From NCBI GenBank assembly GCA_937868145.1, contig CALMMH010000379.1, forward strand, positions 1 to 15,542: a stretch of DNA of 15,542 nt, in the 5' to 3' direction. The position numbers were made by a program, and so were the translations under genes. The notes under the pieces are model-generated. The model was not told the origin of the DNA and made no database searches. It saw only the letters and a program-made list of their open reading frames with translations. Source of the stretch: an uncultured Phycisphaerales bacterium. GTDB taxonomy: Bacteria; Planctomycetota; Phycisphaerae; Sedimentisphaerales; Anaerobacaceae. Below are positions 6,473 through 12,277 of this stretch, one piece after another (positions within the stretch are counted from its first letter, which is position 1; each line of letters starts with the position of its first letter).

Positions 6473-8344
6473 TCACAGATCCTCGATCTTCCACGGATTC
6501 TCGTCGCCCACCCGGCCATAGGACGCCGCGATCTGTTCCTTCGTCGTCAACGGCTTGGTGGGAATCGTAAGGAACAGCATCTCGGCATTCCTTCGCTGAC
6601 GAATCCACTTTTGCCGGGGCGACAGAATTCCGGCGATGGTCAGCTCGCTCTCGATGCTCGAATGGACCGACGGATCGATGTCCAGGGACATCGTTCCCCT
6701 CGGGACGATCGACAGCGTGAAGACGACGGCGGCCTCCGCGATCCGGTTGAAATCGAACGGGCGGCTTGAGCCGTGATAGAGGATCAGGTCGATCCAGGCT
6801 CCCTCCGAGTCGCGGCCGATCTCCACGCGCGGGGTCAAATCGGCAAACTCCGCTGAGTGATAACTGAACACGCCCTCGATCGGTCCGGAGGCGAAACGAA
6901 TGGGTTCGTGCAGTTCGGCCTTGCCGGGCAGGGTGAGCCCGTCCACCACCCCCTCGAATTGCAGACGCACGCGCAGGTCGCGGGCCCCGATGGTCGCACC
7001 GGCGATCTTGTCCAGCGAGATGTGCGTGTCGCCGCGGTCGGTGGCGAACAGGACCGCGCCCAGCACGTCGCCTTTGTCCTGGACCGTCAGGAGCGTCGCG
7101 GACGCGTAATCGTAGCCGTCGTGCAGGCAGCGGATGCGGACCGCCGTCGGCCCGCCGGAGGATTGCCAGAAGCCCACGAGCGGACGACGCTGGTTCCACA
7201 GGTCGCCGAGGTTCACGCTGCCCAGGCTGAAGTCCGAGTGCAGCCAGGTCCGACCGATCGTGTCGGGATCGTCGGTGCGGGTGTGGACGAAGGCCTCGAT
7301 CTCCAGACGAGGCACCACGATGTCCCGAAATCCCGAGAGGTAGTCCGTCGGGCATTCGGCTCCCAGTCGGTGGGCGTCGAGGCTCTCCCACGCCTGGGCC
7401 TGAGGCATGAGCTTGATGTCCTCGCCGACGCCCCGCTGGAGAAACGCCAGAGTCTCGGGACTCAGCAGGGTCGAGTAGGACCGGCTGTGCGGACCCGACC
7501 ACTGCTTCGACTGTGCGTGAAAGCGGCAGGCGACGTGACGCCAGGCGAACCGGTTCAGCGGCGTGAGCAAATCCTGCGAGTCCTTGTCCCGGACGTGCCG
7601 GATCATGCGGGAGATCTCCTCGATCGCCACGCATGTGTACGTCGGGCTGTTGTACTCCGCGAACGAGCCCATCTCCTCGGTGTAGTCGTAAAACCTTTGG
7701 AGACGCTGCTTGCCGTAGGTGAACAGGTCGCGAACGTCGAGCCGCTCGCCGGCCACCAGCGTGACGTACGTGCCCATCAGCGCGATGTTCGTGTACGCCG
7801 GACCGACGTCGCGGCGCTGGATCGAGCGGGCCGCGTGCAAGACCGAGTCCCGCACCTTCTGCCGCAGATCCTCCGGGAGGCGGTCGCTGTGGTCCACGAC
7901 GACCTGCAAAAGCTGCACGCCGCAGAAGTCCGCCCAGTTCCAGTCCGGCGGCGACATCCGGTCCAGCGGCTCTTCGAGGAACCACGGCCAGATCCCGTAC
8001 GTGTTGCTGTTGGGATCCTGGTCCTGCAACGCAATCACGCGGCGAAGAATCGCCTCGGCGCGGGGCAGCCGCTCGGACCGGTCGCTGTCGAGCAAAGCCA
8101 CCGCGTATTCGAGCGACTCGCGGGTGCGATGGACGGTCCCACCTTTGAGCGTGGTATGGTAGCCCGGCGAGGAGAACTCCCCGCGAATCATCTGCTCGGC
8201 GGGATCGTACTGGGCGTCCTGACGTTCCAAGGCCCGCAGAAACGCCTGCCGCCGGACGTCGTTCGAGAACCGATCGGCCGCCGGGCACAGGCCCGCCATC
8301 GCCAGCATCAGCAGCCCCATCAGCGGAATTCGCAAATCGCGCAT
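6473..8344 (-). CDS. Secreted protein of unknown activity, polysaccharide-lyase-like
   Basis: A 623-residue exported protein. A Sec signal (about 1-23: MRDLRIP, hydrophobic core LMGLLMLAMAGL, cleavage near CPAAD) leads to a helix-rich region at about 30-330 that I read as an alpha/alpha barrel, and then a beta-rich second half (about 340-600). Striking motifs are YGIWPWFLEEP (116-126), DWNWADFCG (134-142), TEEMGSFAEYNSPTY (222-236) and QWSGPHSRSY (281-290). The Asn, His, Tyr and Arg in these could form a lyase-type active site, as in the chondroitin AC and heparinase II/III families, but I do not recognise the family and the activity is inferred. The start at 8344 has AAAGGAG about 10 nt upstream and begins the signal peptide; an upstream in-frame ATG (8458) gives an implausible N-terminus. 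The gene is divergent from a PocR/AraC regulator, its likely controller. Confidence 0.75.
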   Translation of the reverse strand: MRDLRIPLMGLLMLAMAGLCPAADRFSNDVRRQAFLRALERQDAQYDPAEQMIRGEFSSPGYHTTLKGGTVHRTRESLEYAVALLDSDRSERLPRAEAILRRVIALQDQDPNSNTYGIWPWFLEEPLDRMSPPDWNWADFCGVQLLQVVVDHSDRLPEDLRQKVRDSVLHAARSIQRRDVGPAYTNIALMGTYVTLVAGERLDVRDLFTYGKQRLQRFYDYTEEMGSFAEYNSPTYTCVAIEEISRMIRHVRDKDSQDLLTPLNRFAWRHVACRFHAQSKQWSGPHSRSYSTLLSPETLAFLQRGVGEDIKLMPQAQAWESLDAHRLGAECPTDYLSGFRDIVVPRLEIEAFVHTRTDDPDTIGRTWLHSDFSLGSVNLGDLWNQRRPLVGFWQSSGGPTAVRIRCLHDGYDYASATLLTVQDKGDVLGAVLFATDRGDTHISLDKIAGATIGARDLRVRLQFEGVVDGLTLPGKAELHEPIRFASGPIEGVFSYHSAEFADLTPRVEIGRDSEGAWIDLILYHGSSRPFDFNRIAEAAVVFTLSIVPRGTMSLDIDPSVHSSIESELTIAGILSPRQKWIRQRRNAEMLFLTIPTKPLTTKEQIAASYGRVGDENPWKIEDL

Positions 8345-8391
8345 GGTCCGGTTACTCCTTTCATCGTGCCCAAGCAACTCATCGAATCGCC

Positions 8392-8413
8392 ATGATAAAC
8401 CCCGGCGCCCGGG
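8392..8413 (-). promoter_or_regulatory. Weak candidate promoter with palindrome for the lyase-like gene
   Basis: On the minus strand a TATCAT hexamer (8392-8397) could serve as a -10 box about 50 nt before the gene. Just upstream of it lies a palindrome, CCCGG-CGC-CCGGG (8401-8413), in the would-be spacer, and no good -35 box is visible. That pattern would suit a promoter needing an activator such as the divergent AraC-family protein, but the match is weak and the palindrome could be chance in GC-rich DNA. Confidence 0.25.
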
Positions 8414-8463
8414 AAGTCCACCTTGCGGCCCCATCCGGAGTTCCCTCCGAACAGGCACGCACT

Positions 8464-8491
8464 TTGGCGTCCTCGGTCTTCCTGATATAAT
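8464..8491 (+). promoter_or_regulatory. Sigma-70-like promoter of the PocR/AraC regulator gene
   Basis: A perfect TATAAT (8486-8491) is preceded, with a 16-bp spacer, by TTGGCG (8464-8469), a partial -35 match. Transcription would start near 8498, leaving about 20 nt before the ATG at 8519. The box stands out in the GC-rich surroundings. Confidence 0.6.
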
Positions 8492-8518
8492 GGCACTATC
8501 TTGTTACCTGGAGTGCTG

Positions 8519-9799
8519 ATGGCTGAGCAATCGAAAGTGGTGGACATCCTGACGCCCCAGACGTTCGAACGGATTGAACGGGGGTTCCGCGGGCGGTTCA
8601 CGCTCGCGCTGGAGACGACCGGCCGGGATGGCGTGCCGGCGGAGGGGCTGTGCAGCCGGGATTGCCAGCCCGAGTTCTGCCGGCTCGTGCAGCGGGACGA
8701 CGAATCGCGGCCGCGGTGCGTCGCCGAGCGAAAGCGGGCCATCGAGATCGCCGTCGAGACGGGCCAGCCCTTCATCACGATCTGCCACGCGGGGATCGTC
8801 CTGGTCTGCGTGCCGATCGTGGACCGGGACACCGTTCACGGCGGGATTTTCTTCGGCAAGTGCCTCTGGGAGCCGCCGACGGAGAGCCTGGGCGAGGACG
8901 TCGCCGGCCGGCTGCGCGGGACTTCGGTCGAGGCGGGCCGGATCGCCAGGGCGCTGCGGCGGCTGCCGGTCGTGCGGGGCCGGCAGATCCACGCGGCCGG
9001 GGAATTCCTCTTCGACCTGCTCTATGAAGTCGGCGGCCTGGACGCCAAGGTCATTCGCTGGCGAAGGCAGCGGGCCACGCAGCAGTCGGAGATCGGGCAG
9101 TTCATCCAGGAGCGAAAGAAGCTCGGGGCCCAGTGGCAGTACCCGCTGGAGAGCGAGCGGGCCCTGATCCAGAAGGTCAAGATCGGCGACCGCACCGGGG
9201 CCAAGGAGATCTTGAACTCGATCCTGGGCACGATCCTGTTCAAGGACATCGGCGACCTGGGCATCCTCAAGGTCCGACTGCTGGAGTTGCTGACGGTGCT
9301 GAGTCGTTCGGCGGTCGAAGGCGGCGTGGACGTCAACATGATGCTGGAGAAGAACCTCGCCTACGTCAACAAGGTGATGCAGATCGACACGCAGGAGGAC
9401 CTGTGCGCCTGGATCAGCGCGGCGCTGAACGAGTTTCTCGAACTGGTGTACTCCTCGCAGGACGCCCGCAAGATCACGCAGATCCGCCCGGCGGTCGGCT
9501 ACATCGACGCGCATTACGACCAGCCGATCACGCTGGCCGAGATCGCGAGAGCGTCGCACCTGAGCGTGTCAAGGCTGGCGCACCTGTTCAAAGAGCAGAT
9601 GGGAGTCACGCCGATCGACTACGTCACCGGCGTGCGGATCGAGCGGGCCAAGGAGTTGCTGCTGGGCACGGACCAGAGCTGCACGGAAATCGGTTTCCAG
9701 GCGGGCTACGGCAATCCGAGCTACTTCACGCGAACGTTCAAGCTGTTCGTGGGGATGACGCCCCGGCAGTTCCGGACGCAAAACCGGCGCGCGCCCTGA
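8519..9799 (+). CDS. AraC-family regulator with PocR-type sensory domain
   Basis: A 426-residue cytoplasmic transcription regulator. The N-terminal region (about 10-175) matches the PocR sensory domain: C45, C49, C54 and C67 are followed by ITICHAGIVLVCVPI (87-101) and VHGGIFFGKCLW (106-117); the cysteines could bind a metal or small ligand. A helical linker (about 180-315) leads to a C-terminal AraC domain with two helix-turn-helix units, ITLAEIARASHLSVSRLAHLF (337-357, which ends KEQMG) and TEIGFQAGYGNPSYFTRTFK (389-408). The start at 8519 has GGAG 5 nt upstream; an in-frame TTG at 8501 would overlap the presumed transcription start. Divergence from the secreted lyase-like gene, with a 174-nt shared control region, suggests that it regulates that gene, perhaps in response to a breakdown product. 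The ligand is unknown; PocR itself responds to propanediol. Confidence 0.92.
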   Translation: MAEQSKVVDILTPQTFERIERGFRGRFTLALETTGRDGVPAEGLCSRDCQPEFCRLVQRDDESRPRCVAERKRAIEIAVETGQPFITICHAGIVLVCVPIVDRDTVHGGIFFGKCLWEPPTESLGEDVAGRLRGTSVEAGRIARALRRLPVVRGRQIHAAGEFLFDLLYEVGGLDAKVIRWRRQRATQQSEIGQFIQERKKLGAQWQYPLESERALIQKVKIGDRTGAKEILNSILGTILFKDIGDLGILKVRLLELLTVLSRSAVEGGVDVNMMLEKNLAYVNKVMQIDTQEDLCAWISAALNEFLELVYSSQDARKITQIRPAVGYIDAHYDQPITLAEIARASHLSVSRLAHLFKEQMGVTPIDYVTGVRIERAKELLLGTDQSCTEIGFQAGYGNPSYFTRTFKLFVGMTPRQFRTQNRRAP

Positions 9800-9802
9800 G
9801 TT

Positions 9803-9889
9803 GGATGGTTGATTGTTGATGTGTGATTGTTGATTTGAAGAGCGTGGCAAATCGCCCTCTTCCAATCAACAATCAACAATCAACCATCC
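9803..9889. terminator. Long hairpin filling the gap between convergent genes
   Basis: The arms pair over 18 bp (9803-9820 with 9872-9889), 8 bp (9828-9835 with 9864-9871) and 6 bp (9837-9842 with 9857-9862), interrupted by a 7-nt bulge and one mismatch, around a 14-nt loop. The stem is made of repeats of TTGATTG/CAATCAA. It begins 3 nt after the regulator's stop and ends 4 nt before the receiver gene's stop, so it fills the convergent gap. A bidirectional terminator or transcription barrier is likely, although there is no canonical U-run. Confidence 0.65.
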
Positions 9890-9893
9890 CAAA

Positions 9894-10355
9894 TCAACCA
9901 TTCTCCTGGGCGGCGATAGCCGCACCTGCGAGTTCCTCCTGCTCCACCGGTAGTTCGCTGATCGTCCAGTACACGTCGATCGTCCGGATCGCCTCGACGA
10001 ATTTCTTGTAGTCGACCGGCTTGATGATGTATCCGGCGGCGCTGAGCCTGTAGCTTTCGACGATGTCCCGGTCGTCTCTGGACGTGGTCAGCACGACGAC
10101 GGGAATCTTCTTGAGAACGGGATCGATCTTGATCACTCGCATGAACTCCACGCCATTCATCCGCGGCATGTTCAGATCCAGCAGAATGACGCAGGGCCTG
10201 GGCTTCTCCGGGTCGTTGAGATACTTCAGGGCTTCTTCGCCGTTCGTCGCGTGCGCCAGGGGGTTGCACAGCTTCAGGTCCCGGAACGCGCGACGCACCG
10301 TCATCGCATCGATGGTGTCGTCCTCGACCAGCAGCACAGGCTTAGTGGTTCTCAT
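9894..10355 (-). CDS. Single-domain response regulator, Rcp1-like
   Basis: A 153-residue stand-alone receiver with no DNA-binding or enzymatic output domain. The phosphorylation site is D60 (LLDLNMP), the acidic pocket is E11/D12/D13 (LLVEDDT), the switch residues are T90/T91 (VLTTSRD), and the conserved lysine is K112 (IKPVD). The insert around the pocket and the GEEALKYL segment resemble receivers of the cyanobacterial phytochrome partner type (Rcp1). Its start at 10355 overlaps the 3' end of the preceding kinase gene by 14 nt and has AAAGGA 6 nt upstream, so translation is probably coupled. It is the last gene of the signalling operon and the likely phosphate acceptor for the kinases upstream. 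Its partner or output is unknown. Its stop codon lies in a TTGATT word shared with the adjacent hairpin repeat. Confidence 0.95.
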   Translation of the reverse strand: MRTTKPVLLVEDDTIDAMTVRRAFRDLKLCNPLAHATNGEEALKYLNDPEKPRPCVILLDLNMPRMNGVEFMRVIKIDPVLKKIPVVVLTTSRDDRDIVESYRLSAAGYIIKPVDYKKFVEAIRTIDVYWTISELPVEQEELAGAAIAAQENG

Positions 10356-12255
10356 GCATCGTCCTTTCCTTCTCTTTGGGAAGCGTGAAGTGGAACGCGC
10401 TTCCGCGTCCCGGTTCCGACTTGACCCCCACGGTTCCTCCGTGCATCTGCACGATTTTCTTCACGACCGCCAGGCCGATCCCTGTGCTCTGGCCGTCGGG
10501 AGACGGAACGAGCGTCTGGAACATCTGGAAAATCCGGTCGAAGTACTGTTCCTCGATCCCCATGCCGTTGTCGACGACGCTGAACTTCCAGAAGTCCCCG
10601 TCGTCCGCGGCAAAGACGCGGATCTCGCCCTTGGGCTTGTCCATGTATTTGACCGCGTTGCTGATCAGATTCATGAACACCTGGGTCAGCGGGATTCTCT
10701 CGCAAGACACGACGGGCAACGCGCCCTCCACGCGGATTTCGATATGTCGCGGCGGAGAGATCTGCTCGATCACCTCGGCGACAACCTCGTTGACGTCGAG
10801 GTCCTCGATGCAGCGGCCGCCGTGCCCGATCTCGGCGTAGCGGAGAATGCCGCTGATCAACTGGCTCATTCGCTCGACGCGCTGCTGCAGCAGGCCGAAG
10901 TTCTCCCGTCCCTGCTCATCGAGCTTGTCCTCGCAGTCCTGCGAGATCCAGTCGGCCAGCGTGGCGATCCCCCGCAGCGGGGCCTTCAGGTCGTGCGCCG
11001 CCACGTGGGCGAAGTCGCGAAGCTCCTGGTTCGACAGCTCCAGGTCGCCGATCGTGGATTTCAGGTCCCGGTTGAGGGCTTCGAGCATCGCCTCGGCCTT
11101 CTTGCGTTTGGAGATGTCCCGCGCGATGCCGAGAACCACGGTCCGTCCGCCGATCTGGACGGGATACGTGCGGATCTCGATGTCGAGTTGGGTCCCGTCC
11201 TTGCGATTGAAGCGGAACTCGACCGGCCCGCCCGGCCGGCCCAGGGCGTTCTTGGCCAGAACGCCCGCGGCCTTGGGCAACTGGTTGGCGGGTAGCAAAT
11301 CGAGCTTGAGGAAGTTCTTGCCGATCAGTTCCTCTTTCCGATAGCCGCACATCTCTTCCGCGGCCTTGTTCCCGTCGAGAAACGTGCCCTTCAGGTCGTT
11401 CAGGTAGTACGCGTCCGGAGCGCACTCGAAGAGGATTCGCAGACGCTCCTCGGAATTCTTCAGTTCCTCCTGGGCCCGTTTGAACTCGGTGATGTCCCGG
11501 CCGGCGCCGATGATCTGAACGACCCGGCCCTGGTCGTCGCGCACCGGAGCGAGGTTCGCGAGAATGTCGATGACCCGCGCGTCCTTCGTGACGGCGTGAA
11601 ACTCCAGGTCGGCGACGTACTCTCCGCGGCCCGCGCGCGCCAGGGCGTCGCGGCATGCCTTGCGGGAGTCGGGACTCACAAGATCCAGGCCGTTCTTGTC
11701 CAGGATCTCGGCGGCCGTGTAGCTCGTGCGCTGCTGCCACGACCGGTTCACGGACGCCAGGGTCCCGTCGAGCTCCATGAGGAACACGAGGTCCGTCGAG
11801 GCCTGGAGCAACTGGCGGTACCGATTCTCGGAGTCTCCGAGCCTTCGCTGGAGCATCTCGGTCGCGTCGGTCTGCCCGATCGTGACCAGGATCAACAGAC
11901 ATCGATCCCAGGTGGCCGACAGCACGTGGGCGTTCACCTGCACCTTGGCGCCGGCCTGGTTGCCCCAGGCGGGACCCAACGGAACCTCGCCGCGGGCGCT
12001 GCCGGTGCGGGCGGCGCTGTCCAGCAAACGACGCAATCCCGGGAGCAGTTCCGACGCCTCGCACGGCTTGCCCGCCGGCGTCTCGTCGCCGCCCACGATC
12101 AGCCGCAGACAGCTGTTGGCGTGCAGCACGCAGCCGTCCGGCGACACCACCGCCGCGGGCACGGGAATCGCCTCCGTCAGAGCCGACGCCCATTCCGGGA
12201 CAGCCGTCCGGTCCTCGCGGCAACCCTCGTTCATCGGTGTCTGATTCTCACTCAT
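10342..12255 (-). CDS. Soluble three-PAS sensor histidine kinase
   Basis: A 637-residue kinase without membrane segments, so it is probably cytoplasmic. Three PAS-type modules lie at about 22-130, 142-260 and 268-385, the last two each ending in the usual GxxRDI linker (GAGRDITEFK, GIARDISKRK). A helical stretch follows, then the dimerisation and phosphoacceptor domain with H421 (AAHDLKAPLRG), and an ATPase domain with N533 (NLISNAVKY), DNGMGI (562-567) and STGIGLAV (590-597). All catalytic motifs are intact. The start at 12255 (MSENQ) has GGAGG 11 nt upstream; an alternative ATG at 12285 would overlap the preceding kinase by 8 nt and add ten residues. The HDLKAPLR type pairs with stand-alone Rcp1-like receivers, and such a receiver follows with overlap. 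The PAS ligands are unknown. Confidence 0.93.
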   Translation of the reverse strand: MSENQTPMNEGCREDRTAVPEWASALTEAIPVPAAVVSPDGCVLHANSCLRLIVGGDETPAGKPCEASELLPGLRRLLDSAARTGSARGEVPLGPAWGNQAGAKVQVNAHVLSATWDRCLLILVTIGQTDATEMLQRRLGDSENRYRQLLQASTDLVFLMELDGTLASVNRSWQQRTSYTAAEILDKNGLDLVSPDSRKACRDALARAGRGEYVADLEFHAVTKDARVIDILANLAPVRDDQGRVVQIIGAGRDITEFKRAQEELKNSEERLRILFECAPDAYYLNDLKGTFLDGNKAAEEMCGYRKEELIGKNFLKLDLLPANQLPKAAGVLAKNALGRPGGPVEFRFNRKDGTQLDIEIRTYPVQIGGRTVVLGIARDISKRKKAEAMLEALNRDLKSTIGDLELSNQELRDFAHVAAHDLKAPLRGIATLADWISQDCEDKLDEQGRENFGLLQQRVERMSQLISGILRYAEIGHGGRCIEDLDVNEVVAEVIEQISPPRHIEIRVEGALPVVSCERIPLTQVFMNLISNAVKYMDKPKGEIRVFAADDGDFWKFSVVDNGMGIEEQYFDRIFQMFQTLVPSPDGQSTGIGLAVVKKIVQMHGGTVGVKSEPGRGSAFHFTLPKEKERTMHENH

Positions 12256-12277
12256 TGGAGTACTTTCCTCCCACCAA

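Noticed and set aside
6453..8288. 611-residue minus-strand frame overlapping the lyase-like gene
   Set aside because: It is an alternate frame of the same strand with Arg/Gly/Pro-rich, motif-free sequence; the other frame is the coding one.
6857..8395. 512-residue plus-strand open frame opposite the lyase-like gene
   Set aside because: Antisense shadow. The minus-strand frame has a signal peptide, a good Shine-Dalgarno sequence and coherent motifs.
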